Position numbers and translations under genes: made by a program | The notes under the pieces: model-generated | The model's input: the letters and a program-made list of their open reading frames with translations, nothing else | Databases searched by the model: none | Told to the model about the DNA's origin: nothing | Assembly: GCA_030737875.1 (NCBI GenBank) | Contig: CM060922.1 | Location: forward strand, 755,171,603 to 755,235,602 | Direction of reading: 5' to 3' | Origin: Allium sativum | Taxonomy: Eukaryota; Streptophyta; Magnoliopsida; Asparagales; Amaryllidaceae | DNA: 64,000 nt | Shown: positions 34,301 to 45,827 of the stretch, one piece after another | Position numbering within the stretch: position 1 is the stretch's first letter | How the letters are laid out: each line of letters begins with the position of its first letter

Positions 34301-37300
34301 ATGGAATTCAAATATAGAATTTTAATATAAAGGAAATTCAAATATAGAATTTGAACATAGAAATTCAAATGGTATTTGAATAAAGGAAATTCGAATATAG
34401 AAATTCAAACAGAAGTGAAATAGACCGGAAATGCTATGTTGAATTGGGAAAAAATGATTTAATATATTAAAAATATATCAGAATGGAGTTGAATTTATTA
34501 TAAACGAAGTTTTAAAACGTTTATATATATAAATATAGTTAAAACGAACTCGCTGCAGCGCTGCAGTTCGTAAATTGGCGTTTCGAACTTCAATTGAATA
34601 TATAGAACTCAATTGAAGTCGGAATTCTTTGAAACAAGAAACGTCAGGACCGATTTGATAATAGTTTTCTAATGGAGGAGAAAAATCTAGATTTCGTCGT
34701 ATAGATTTTGAGTTATGTCAAAATCAAATTTTCAGAAAAACAGCGCCAGAACCATTTTAAAACCATAACGGTTTGTTTAAATAAATAAATGGTTTTTTAT
34801 AAATAAAAATCCTAATTTCCATTAGAAAAATCCAGACTGGAGATATAAAATAAATATAAACTCCAGTGAAGTAAGTGAAATGATTTTTGAGACAAAAAAT
34901 CAGATTTTTAACTACTGGATAGAACTAACTAATCTGGAGTATATTTAGTTAAATGAGATTTTGAATCGAAATTGGGTTTTGGTTAAGTAAATTGAACTGG
35001 TGGATATATATTCGGAATCGAATATGGAATTTGAGTTGGGAATGGAATTAAATTAATTTATAAGCGAGATCAAGGGATATTTGAACATGCTATTTTCAAA
35101 TCTAAAGTAAAATAGGCAAAAGAAGCTAATAAGAGGATAAATTAGTGAATTGAGTTAAAATGACCATATTGAGTTGGAACATATTAGAAACAGATGAGCA
35201 TGTGTTAGACAGGTATGGGATGAAGTATATGAAGATTTTAATTTATGTGCCCGACAAAAAGGTACATGTTTAAATTCATATATGAGGTTTTATGCGCCGT
35301 ATCGGCAAGCCTCTTGGCTTTTTCTTTTTCTTTTGAATTGGTGAGGGCCATGGGAGGCTATTTGAAATATCCCGAAGCTCCCGGTGCAGGGGAGGTTATG
35401 GCGAATTTTTCCGGGAATTTAAGGAGTTAGAATATTTTTAAGATAATTTGATAGTTATAAATCAATGTATCGATATATGTAGAATTAGATAAGGAAATGA
35501 AATCAAAATAGAGTATTGGAAACAGAAAGGGAAATCTAAATTAGAAATAGAAAGCGAAACTATATACATGTAAAAAAAATAAATAATTGGGTTTTATAGT
35601 GTGTTTATTCGAGGTTAGTGGTTTTGCCGTTTTGAAGTTGAGGATGTTTTCTGAGAGGTAATTTTACCCCAACTTGATTGATTTCATTTTTAATGGATAA
35701 ATAACAAGATCCAGCCTCGAAGAGCAGTGTTGGAAAATAGTTAGTTGAATAAAATAAATTTTGGGTTGTTGTAACGATGTTTTACACAGCATTCGTTTGA
35801 ACCCAGATGGTGGAATTTTGGAAATATAAAAGTAAATATTTCCTGAGTATAATTAAAGTAGTAGGGAAAGTGATAAGTGATTGGAATTTGTTTCAATTGC
35901 AAATAGAATATATTTTCTAACTATAGAAAACAATAGAAGGCGATATATGGAAATGTTTTCCAAATAGCGTAAGAGGCCAAGATGATTATCGAAATCATTT
36001 GGTTAACAAATATTGATAGAGAGATAGAGAAGTAAAGTAATTAATGAAATATTAACTAACAGGCCCAGTGATTGATTGATGTTATGGATGAATGGATGTT
36101 TGTTTATTTTTCTTCGATAGTTAAAGAACCGACTATCGAAGTATTTGCCAATATCGTTGTCAATATGGAGAGACCGGTTGGATTATTATCCGTGAACCAC
36201 TCTGTATTGGCAGTAGCATTGCGAATCAGATTATATGAAGATAACCGAAGACGGTGTGAAGTGCAAGGGCTTTTTCTATAAATAGAAATTGTGCCTTCGG
36301 TTTCGTTCAAATCCCAGAACGAACGTAAATGGACGAATGTCTGACAAAGTATTTCCAATAATCTAATGGGTTGGTCTGTATAAATGTATATGGTTGCAAC
36401 AGATTTATTCCCTTAGCATAACACCCAGAATATTTGTGCAAATCAATTAGTGATTAACGGATCTGACAATGTGGCATTCAAAGTGATTGTACTATCAATG
36501 AATAGAAAGTGAGCGTAGCCTCAGGCTTCAACAACCGGGAAATGATAAAAATCGGGCAGGCATCATGTATGTGGGTCGCTCCCATTAGGATGTATAATCA
36601 CCTATCTAGAGATTGATTTAATTCCTTATTCTATCCGATGTTGTCCCAGTCGGGAGACGGCTGCTGATCCCAACCGTTGGTGATATACATTCGATACACA
36701 CAAGCGAAATGAGTGGTCGGTCATGTGTGGGCCAGGTTGCAAGACGTTCTTGTTGAATCCAGGTGTATTCGCCTCTAGAGATACATCATCGGAAGGTGGT
36801 TCCATACCCTGTCATAGTTGGAATCCAATCTCCAATAAGCGCCATGCGGTTTTTGATTTTATACTATATATGTGGAGCGTGAGATGCAAGTGTTCTGCTA
36901 TTTGGTTATTTATTTGATGTAGACACTATTATAATATCACTGGATTTTCGTATCAAAGTGTTTTGGGTTATAGTAAGGTAAAAACCGTCCATGTTTATGT
37001 GTGGGCTGGTCTTACTATTATTCTTTCTTTCGAAAGGATTTTGAAAGTTAAACAAATGTTTGGAGTTTACTCACACCAGTCCCATGACTGACCCAGAGTT
37101 TATTTTGTTTGTTTTTCCTAAACTCTTGGGTGCCCAAATTTGTACTTGCAGTCAAGTAGTCGGGATTTTACAGATTTATTTGGAGGAGCTGGAAGCAGGA
37201 GGCTTCACCAGTTAGCTATAGACTATCATATATTCCGCTGTGTACTATGTTGTATCTGGAAACAGGTGGTTATAACTGTTCCAGGAATAACTGTTGTGCT

Positions 37301-37539
37301 CTGATGATGGTATGTATATAAAGTTACTGATTTGTATTTCAGAGTTATGTTATAAAATATATTTTATCCGTTCCGCTGTGAGATTTGTCTTCTTCGTTTT
37401 CTTCTATTCTAATATTTCTTTCTTTCTATTTCTCATCCTCTAACTTCTTTCTAAAAATGATTTGTATTTTCGTGCAATTTGGGTTGGATGTGTGGTGTTA
37501 TTAGTCAACTCAGATAGTACGGATTTGCGGGCCATTACA
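31316..37539 (+). mobile_element. 3' LTR of L2
   Basis: 6224 bp, beginning TGTAACGACCCGCG and ending GGCCATTACA. Same organisation as the 5' LTR: TATATAAA at 32009, GTGAGT at 33015, degenerate repeats about 33825-34425, conserved module 35245-35428, stem-loop 36113-36140, CAGTC hairpin 37077, acceptor-like GGGATTTTACAG ending at 37173. It retains 33 bp (36456-36488) lost from the 5' LTR. Confidence 0.9.
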
Positions 37540-37544
37540 GAAAA

Positions 37545-39664
37545 TTCTGAATCAAGGTCTGGAGGAAAAGAATTAATATTAATTAGTAGGTGTCCAGAAT
37601 CATATCCGAAGTAAGGTAATTTCTTAGATCTGGTCTATTTCAATTTTCTCCTCTTTCTTCCTTTTTCTTTTAGTAAGAATTATGGATCCATGGTTGCTAG
37701 GTTCTAAATTTAGTTAGGAGGACCATAGAATACTAGATTTGGACCAGATTCAGGATTTAGAAAGCAAATTAGGTGAGTGGATTTAAGTTATATCATTTTT
37801 TATAATGGTATATTATCGTTTAACATTTCCCATTAATATGCATTGTAAATCTGCTAGAATGATTAAAAGTGTTGAAATGCTAATATGACATGTTGAGATA
37901 TTAATATGTTAAAATATTAATATGTTGAAAAATTCAAATGTTGAAACGTTTAATGTGGTGAAATGCTCATACGTTGAAATATAAACTTGTTAAAATATGT
38001 GTAGCGATTACTGTTCTAATTACATGTTAACTTGTGATATTTATGTACTTGAACACTAAACTGTAGAAACTAGGATAGTTACATGTTATTATATTTAGAT
38101 TGAAGTTAATTACATGTTAGGAAGAACATGCGACATGAAAATAAGACAATGGACTTAATATAGTGTTAATTATGACATGTAAAATATAAATTATAGTAAA
38201 AGTTTGAAAGAATGGACACGCCTTAATTATATAGAAAATTTACAGTAAATAGAAAATTGTAACTGCACTTAGATATGAGGTTAAATTCAACTTATAGTAG
38301 AAGTTTGCCCAGAACCTCCCAGCAAATTCAGCATCCACAAGTTGTTAATTTAATGTGAGGGGTCTAGTGCGTAAATAAAACATGTAACAGTGCTAAGGCA
38401 CGATCAACTTGTGGAAGAAGTCTGCTCGAAACCGCTTGGCAAATCCAGCATCCATAAGTGATTGGCTTAATGTGAGAGGTCTTGTACATAAGCATATATT
38501 TAAATATATGTATATAAAAGGATAGTGATAAATGGCACTAATTGTGATTAATGGAAATGAATGGAAGTTACAACAGTAAAAGAAGTGAATAAACGGGAAA
38601 TGATAATAACCTATTATAATTAATTACATTAATGAGAATATTATATAATAGGTAGACTTGTCCTAGTGACAAGTAGAGATTATAACTTAGGTTATAATAA
38701 TCTAGTAAGAAAATGAGATAACTTGTGTAATGAGATAAGTTGTACTTAATTATAAATTAAGTAATCTGTAAACTTGAAAATCTGAAATATGCTAATAAGA
38801 ATAACATGTTAAGGCTTGTCTTAGGGACAAGAGGAAATTATAACATAGGTTATAATAAATGGAAAGGGGACTTACTAGTAAACCTTTGTTAAGAGAACTA
38901 AGTTAATAAGTAAACAACGATAAGTTGTAGTGACAGTGTAAGATGGAATTATGATTAAATAGGAACGAGTGGGGCAAACTTATGAAATAAAATAAGTTAT
39001 ATTTAATCATAAATAATGACTGACATGTTAAATAGAAAAATGTGAATTGAGATATACTTAATTACATATTAAGTAGAACATGTTATTGTAACAATGAAAT
39101 CATACAAGAATATAAAGGGATTGTGGATTACAGACCTTAGATTACAATCTAGAGAATAACATGTTGTGGGCTTATTAATAGGCTTAAATGGGTTAAGTTA
39201 TATGACTGAAATTAATAAGCAAGAAGAACTTGGTAACTTGAATAAGAAGTCAATGTGAATGAGAATAACTAAGTCAAATGGAAACCTGATAAGGTAAAGC
39301 AAGCGCATAAAAGAATGTTTAAACATAAGGTCTAATAACATATTAAAATGAGGCACTTGGACCAGTCTGCACGTTTGAGTGTAAATAACCCAACGGGGTA
39401 GATCATCATGGTGTCATGAGGCTCGATGGGAGCAAATGTTCATCTGATTATTCCGTCGGCTCCGAAGGCCTGGAAGGGGAAGCACACGGCTTCTTGAGAT
39501 ATGGAAGGGCCCCTGGTAGTCCTCTATGGTGGTACAGTATTCGGGCTGTGCTCACAGAGGTTATGCGCGTAGCTACCCAGTGAGTAGCCTTGACTGCAAA
39601 AGTAGCTTTGCAGTCAGAAAGATGTGATGAGGTGACACTAGGGTGATTCGACGATCGCCTCAAC
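37545..39664 (+). mobile_element. Middle portion of the 3' LTR of B
   Basis: Runs from the L2 target duplication to the CACTA insertion. It shows the empty form of the L1 insertion site (ATAACATAGGTTATAATAAA, about 38842-38861), which proves that L1 interrupts the other LTR. It holds GTGAGT at 37773-37778 and the tandem duplication at about 38270-38500. No gene. Confidence 0.82.
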
Positions 39665-40095
39665 CACTACAAGAAAACGCTGATTTTGCAGTGGAAAATC
39701 CGTCGCTAAACCCTCGTTAAAGGCCTGTTAGCGACGCGTTTGCAGCAGAATATGACCGTCGCTAAAAAACACGTCGGTATTTTACGCACAATTTTGCGAT
39801 GAAAATTAACGTCGATTCTCCGTCACTTCACCGTCATTTTCTGATATATTATCAATTCATTTTAAAATATTTCACTGACGTTTTACCGATGAATATATAT
39901 AACATAATAAAATCTGTAAATATTTTTCTGTCGCTAAATGCAAACAATTTAGCGAGGGATCACCGACGGAAATATATAGCAAACATTTTTGCATTCCGGT
40001 TATCTGTCGATAAACCGTCGCTATCTTTAAAATATCAGTTTCTGCTTAACTACAGTTTAGGTTCAATTTTGATAAATATTCCGTCGGTATTCCCT
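39665..40095. repeat. Left terminal and subterminal repeats of the CACTA element
   Basis: After the terminal repeat, multiple direct and inverted copies of CCGTCGCTAAA, TTAGCGACG and CCGTCGGTATT occur, the binding-site array expected for a TNPA-type protein. A long plus-strand frame here (39799-40326) is a by-product of these repeats. Confidence 0.85.
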
Positions 40096-40451
40096 TTCTA
40101 TTCTGGTTATATATTGTTTCTTATTTGTTGTTTTTCTAGCCATTGCTACCAATTGATAGTTATATATGTACATGCACATAAAATGAGCGACATTAACAAA
40201 AAGGAAAATGCAATCGTTAGTTTTTTATCAAAACATTTTTTATTAGAGCTAATATTCCATACAAAAAACAATACCGTCCATAAACATTCATCAATTCATA
40301 CATACACTAGACTAAATTATGATTAACAAAACTATTCAGCTAGTGCTAGTGGTATTCCATAAAAAACATCATCCTTGCTCATAATACCCATAGAAAAAAC
40401 CACATAAAAGAAATATCAACAAAATATATCCAGCTACCATACCCGAGTAAC

Positions 40452-40675
40452 TCATGAAGATGACGATGGCGAAGGATCTTCATAATCAATTTCATCATTT
40501 CTCTGAAGCATTGTCATCACTTGTTTCATTTATGCTTGAAAGTTTTCTTTGTCTTCTTTTTGTTATTGTGCAAGCCTTGCCTGCTCTTCCTCAAGTCTTT
40601 GGCAATTAGCTCGCTCACGCTCTCTCTCTGCCTTAATCTTAATCTTCTCTGCTCTATCATCCTGGAGTACTTATC
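40452..40675 (-). pseudogene. C-terminal relic of a CACTA-associated coiled-coil protein
   Basis: The minus strand reads AEKIKIKAERERERANCQRL, then EEEQARLAQ, an in-frame stop, QKEDKENFQA, a stop, then MKQVMTMLQRNDEI and an acidic, serine-rich end before a final stop at 40452-40454. A charged coiled coil ending in an MQ-rich tail next to one terminus is the usual form of plant En/Spm transposase-24-type (Ptta) C-termini. Two internal stops make it non-functional. The family assignment is by composition and location, so it is moderate. Confidence 0.5.
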
Positions 40676-40699
40676 TGACACCGCCAGATCTATTGCTGC

Positions 40700-41523
40700 G
40701 ACACAATGAACAAGAGTAAATATACACACTCAATAACTTGCAAACCGTGTTCAAACAACACATCAAAGCAGCGAACAAAAACTTCATGTTACAACTAAAC
40801 TATCATGATTGATGCATATACTTGCATAGGACAAGCAAATACACACTCATTAACTTGCACAACAACATGTGCGTCCAGGCCAAGCTATTAGCGGCAGCTC
40901 CCCCTTCAAAAAGCAGCCTTGCTGCTGCTCCCAATTTTTATTTTTATTTGTGGAGTAGCCTAACTTGATTTGTGCAAGAAAATCAATTTAGTCATCAACC
41001 TATTACACGTATTTTTCAACTCAAGTAGCTACCCTAACAAAATCACAATTCTCTAGCAAACATAAATACATGACAGTGACCAAGAACTCAAGCCACAACA
41101 TGAATTTAACCCAAACAAAAGGACCAACTATCTATAGACTGAAATTATATGTTATACGCATATTGATATGCTTTGGTACATAAGTTTACAATGGTATTCA
41201 ATACTTAATTACAGTTCTCAATAACATATGGTTATTATAGTGATATTATACGAGTTTCTGTTGATAAAAGATTTCTATGTAGATAGAACGTACTCCGCTG
41301 GACCAACTAATTTCAGTCAATTTTTGCTCATGTACTTACATTAAACATTTAGGGTACGGCACACGCTTGAGCAACGAGACAATAGGATATATTGAAATGG
41401 AGTACATTTTGCCTGCAATAGTACCTGATTATTAAAATCTAGGGGTATGGTTTGCCTGCAAGTACCCTGATTATTAGAAAGTAAAGATTAAGAAATTTCA
41501 GGTTAATGTTCACGATTGTTCAC
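40700..41523. other. CACTA interior, unassigned
   Basis: AT-rich sequence with no recognised gene. It includes the first copy of a direct repeat of about 144 bp (41340-41483). Confidence 0.4.
41340..41483 (+). repeat. Direct repeat within CACTA, copy 1
   Basis: From AAACATTTAGGGTACGG to TTATTAGAAAGTA. Copy 2 is at 43083-43226 with scattered substitutions (for example GGCACACGC versus GGAACACGC). Separation is about 1.74 kb, so the segment between may have been brought in or duplicated by recombination. Confidence 0.8.
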
Positions 41524-41607
41524 CTTAATTCTTTGAATCTCTTCCTTGATAAACTTGTTATAAGCTGAAGGCACACGTTGCCTCTCCTCAGGAGGTTCGA
41601 TTGGTAA
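41524..41607 (-). pseudogene. Captured YABBY-domain fragment
   Basis: The minus strand encodes LPIEPPEE followed by [19 protein letters not shown]. This is the start of the YABBY domain, the HMG-like DNA-binding part of plant transcription factors that set abaxial fate in leaves and flowers. The coding match ends exactly at AAG/GTGAAC, a usable donor, which suggests a genomic copy with an exon boundary rather than a cDNA. The zinc-finger half and the rest of the YABBY domain are absent. Upstream residues (about 41608-41700) stay open but are not recognised. It cannot make a functional factor. Confidence 0.75.
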
Positions 41608-42022
41608 GAATTGTTTATGATCATGCCGATCTTGGGAGAAAAATGTCAATTTCCTTGTGCATTTTGAGAAGAACCTATGAAGTCCTTTTGGAATTCTTGT
41701 GATGTTGCATGTATATGATTCTTACTATGACCACGTTTATTGTGTTGTTTCCAGGAACATTAACCTGAAATTTCACTTATATATTTTACTATATAATTAT
41801 AATACATAGTCAACATATACAACTCTATATTATATTAGTAAATGGTTCACTTCAGGTATGTCCCATGTATATCTTTATCTTCACTCCAACTTTAGGATAG
41901 ATCATTGATCTTGATCAATAAAGACCATTTTTACTTATGTGCGGCGCATTTGTATGTTCATTAATTTGCATATTTTTTTTTATTTAATGAGCAAGAAATA
42001 ATATTACATAAGATTAAGTTAA

Positions 42023-42055
<33 letters not shown>

Positions 42056-43082
42056 CTAAAAATTAAAACACAATGATGCTTAGGCCTATGCTTAAATTTA
42101 CAAAACCATGAAATTGTTATTTTCTAGCAATCTAATTAGACTATACAACAAAACAAGGAAAGGAAAATAGCTACTCACCTAATACACTTCACCACTTAAG
42201 ATTCCAGGGATAAAATAGTCATTGCGGCAAACAAAACTTCTTTCTCAAATGCTTTAACCACAAAAGTTTTGTCAGCTTCTCTAATATTCTGGAAAGGTAA
42301 TAACAAGCCATGACATATAGGAGGTCTAGACAAATTTTTTTAGCATAATTCATATTTTGTTTTGTATTATGTAGAGAGAGATAAGCCTGAAACCCATGTG
42401 CTAACAACAATACAACATCTTCTAAGGCAACTTTTTTGGCAAAGACACAATAGTTACAAGGCTCAATAAAACTTGCTTTATCGTTTGTAACGTTATTTTC
42501 TGGTAATTTTCGAAAAATAAAAACTAAATCTAAGTATATTTTTTGAAAATAATGCTTTTTATATTTTAGACATCAGCCAAATTATCCCTATGTAAATATA
42601 TATTATGCCAACAACCATTTGCAATTGTGGTAAATGACGTTTGTTTGAGCAGTCCAGTGATTTCCATGTTGTCACTTACCCGACTTGTCTAAGGTTCCTG
42701 CGAAGTGAATCCGCCTTCGTTTTGTGTATGTTCAACTTTCTAATTGGACGCAAAATGAACTCACCTCCGCTAGAATCTTGCTTACATTTAGTGATATATA
42801 AAAGGCAACAGTTTATATCATCATCCAAATTGAAATAGCATGATATATAAAAGGCAACAGTCCATTTATTTTCAAAGTTCATATAAAAATACATTTGAGC
42901 TTTTTACCAAACTTTAAATGAAAATATTAGATTAACGTTGTGGCTTAGTTAATTGATTTGCTAAGGAAAGGAACTACAATAATTGAAATAGTTCAATCAT
43001 TTTTTTCTCCTATAATTGAAAGCAAAGGAACTACTATGTGTACATATGTTATATTTCTACGTACATGTGCAGGTTCCTTGCA
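41608..43082. other. CACTA interior, unassigned
   Basis: AT-rich, with a (GT)n(AT)n microsatellite at about 42026-42055 and no recognised gene. Frames of 60-70 codons on both strands at 42219-42894 have no family motif. Confidence 0.4.
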
Positions 43083-43226
43083 TAAACATTTAGGGTACGG
43101 AACACGCTTGAGCAACAAAACAATATGATATATTGAAATAGAGTACATTTTGCCTCCAATGGTACCTGATTATTAAAATCCAGGGGTATGGTTTGCCTGC
43201 AAGTACCCTGATTATTAGAAAGTAGC
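43083..43226 (+). repeat. Direct repeat within CACTA, copy 2
   Basis: Counterpart of 41340-41483; ends in the same TTATTAGAAAGTA. Confidence 0.8.
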
Positions 43227-43719
43227 AGCCTGCCAAGTATGTACTTTCACCTACAAATGCAAGAGCATAGTTTGCCTATAACCACAGGCATAGGTGCACC
43301 AACAAGTTGGTAAACCTGGTAAAGATTAAGAAAAACCAAACTAAACACATTATCATAAACTACATTTTTAGAAGGTAAATATCTTAATTCAACAAGAATT
43401 GTTACCTTCTAAATGAGAACACTGCAATGGAACTTACAATCCATCATGATCGCTTCTAAAATGAGAACACTGCAAAAGAAATTTAAGTTTATATGTTATC
43501 TCCTAATACAATGAAATCGTATATTCACCATAATGTAAATAGGCCAATTTCGCATGTAAACTCATTTCTAAACATTTATAGAAATGCTATGTGTTTGCAG
43601 TATCAAACATATAATCCATGTGCTTACAGTAAAACAAAACTTATGTATACACTCAATATATAATGTGAGTGTATTGCAAATGAAAATGGAATAAGAAAAG
43701 ATAGAAACCAATGACTTAC

Positions 43720-44111
43720 CCATACTAAGAGGTTCTGCTCGGATCAGTCTTTGGTACAGTCATAGGCTCATTTTCCACTTATGAGCTCCAAAAGAAGTAC
43801 CCTGAAGCTATACACATCAGATCTGAGGGTAAGCTTACCGTTCATTGCATAGTCTGGAGCACAATAGCCGTATGCACCTATAACTCGGGTGGAAACATGA
43901 GTTTTTTCTCCAACGGCCCAACTTTAGCGAGTCCAAAATAAGACCGTCTGGAGCTGAAATCCTCGTCTAGTAAAATATTTGCAGCTTTCATGTCCCTGTA
44001 AATAACAGGGGGGGTTGCTACATCATGCAAATATGTAAGCCCTTTCGCAGCTCCAAGAGAAACTTTTATTCGCGTGTTCCAGTCAAGTGAGGGCTTGCCA
44101 GGAGGTAAATC
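43720..44111 (-). pseudogene. Captured receptor-like cytoplasmic kinase exon (RLCK VII-like)
   Basis: The exon starts after a TATGTAG acceptor with [19 protein letters not shown], then [63 protein letters not shown] and LLLELISGK. It ends LLVW/GTAAGT, so both splice sites look intact. This is protein kinase subdomains VIb to about X of the PBS1/PBL type, plasma-membrane-associated kinases in immune and growth signalling. Defects: the DFG magnesium-binding motif is YFG, one base is missing near 43915, and TGA stops interrupt the frame after SGK and before SEQNL. No other kinase exon is visible. Confidence 0.85.
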
Positions 44112-45819
44112 TACATATCCAATTGAATGCCAGATGATAAATATATATCTGAATAAGGAAAATACACATTCATAACAACAATCTCGACAGACAACAGTGT
44201 GCGCCATACTTAAGCAATAGCAATCTAGATCACATAGTCTTGAATAATGTGGGATTAACAAATGGTTGCAACAAAAATCATAATGTGTATACGTCGGATT
44301 TTACTCTAGATATTGGGTTGATGGTAGTCAATACATGCACGGTGAATTTGAATTGGCAATTTGCAAGGAAAAGCAAGAAGATTGCCATCTATAGTATGAG
44401 TGTACTTCAAAGGCTGGAGTAAGCTTAATTATTATGATATTTGAGGTATTATTTAATATTTATCCATAGATAAATATAACATTCAATAAAAAACTAAAAG
44501 ATTTGAACCCAAACCATTTGATTAATAGCTCAATAAGTCAACATTTTAGAAGCATTAAATAAAAATTAATGGAAAAAGATTATAACTCTTTTGGTTAAAT
44601 GTTTATAACATGTCATACCAGATATATATATATATATATATGGTTTATCAATTTACTGTATTTCCTATAAATGGTATAAGCACAGAAAAGGCACTTTTGT
44701 AGGAAGGAAAAGAAAAACAGAAGGAGATGATGAACAAATAGTTTAATCTCCTTCTGTTTTTTACATTTTATATTTCAACAGTTAAATCTCCTGAAATTTT
44801 TTACATTTTATATTTCAACAAGTTGCAAAATAGGTCAGATTAATCACCCATGCATAGACCACTTGAAGAGGTAACTTGAGACCACTCTACTAATTTCTGT
44901 TAACCTTGAGTTTTGGAACACCTTTCTACATCAAAAATAGCCCAAGCTCCTCTACCTCTCAAAATCCAATTCAAGAACAACCAGATTTGCAGTTTACAAA
45001 GCAGTATTATCAAGATATTCAAAGCTTGCCTAGCATCATACATGACATCGGGATTCTGAGTCATGAATATTTTGAATAAAGCTGGAATATAGCTAGTTCC
45101 AACTTCAATATGCGAGTTCAAGAGTGGACTAAATTTCTATTAGGACCAAAAAATGCTTCATACCACAAGCTCCTTTTACAAAAATTTGGAATATTTTGAT
45201 TGTATTCATGTACTCAAATTGCTGAGTTGAGAGAAGTATATGTAGCAATATTAAAAACAATCAACAATGCTATCAACCAGATATTAATCCACAACACAAG
45301 GCATATAAAATTTACACTTAAAGAACAGCGATTGTAGAACAGGACCTGCAATCCCTAGCGAACTAGGCCACAATGTAGTTCGTAACTTTTTACACCAAAT
45401 TTTTCGTTCGGATCTTTCTTTCGCTTCCATGCCCGAGGAAGTCAAAGAGACCCAGTAAGTGCTTACACTTAGGTTTCTTTTAGCAGCTGCTTCAAGTGTC
45501 ATCTTTTTTGTTTGTGTTAACCCAGACAATACTAGCAACAAATACAAATGCCATGCATTCAATTACTATATTGCGGAAACAGAAACAAGGTTTCATGCAG
45601 AACACATAAGTCAAAATAGAAAAGTATAAACCATCACAAACAAATGACAGTTCTTAGTCAATTATTAGATCTTATTATCAGGAAAAAAATGGATGTTCTA
45701 ATTTGATCTAAACCACCTTGTTCATAGTAGAACAGTCTACAATACATAATCTTACTTGAATGTTACTTAATATAGTAGGTTACTGGAATAAAACAATGTA
45801 CCTTATTGATATTTGTGTG
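44112..45819. other. CACTA interior between kinase exon and hAT element
   Basis: No recognised gene. The minus strand has two stop-free stretches (44900-45121 and 45284-45562) whose composition is protein-like, but I cannot assign them to a family. A 16-bp perfect inverted repeat lies at 44713-44761. Confidence 0.35.
44713..44761. repeat. 16-bp perfect inverted repeat
   Basis: AAAAACAGAAGGAGAT (44713-44728) pairs with ATCTCCTTCTGTTTTT (44746-44761) across a 17-nt loop. A TTTTTTACATTTTATATTTCAACA-type direct repeat follows twice (about 44756-44820). Confidence 0.7.
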
Positions 45820-45827
45820 GCTGCAAA

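Larger units (their letters stand above)
24086..37539 (+). mobile_element. Giant-LTR non-autonomous retrotransposon L2 (LARD-like)
   Basis: It begins TGTAACGACCCGCG and ends GCGGGCCATTACA; TSD GAAAA at 24081-24085 and 37540-37544. LTRs of 6175 and 6224 bp flank a 1055-bp centre with primer site and polypurine tract but no gag-pol. In the first 240 positions the LTRs differ at about three sites, so it inserted recently, though probably before L1. It shares long stretches with L3 and short conserved blocks with L1. Inserted in the same orientation as B, about 110 bp past the B TATA box. Confidence 0.92.

Noticed and set aside
39799..40326. Long plus-strand frame of 175 codons at the left end of the CACTA element
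   Set aside because: It runs through the subterminal CCGTCG repeats and AT-rich DNA, has no family motif, and lies opposite to the strand of the element's coding relics.
44900..45562. Further kinase exons upstream of the captured exon
   Set aside because: The two protein-like minus-strand frames lack kinase subdomain motifs and could not be assigned.
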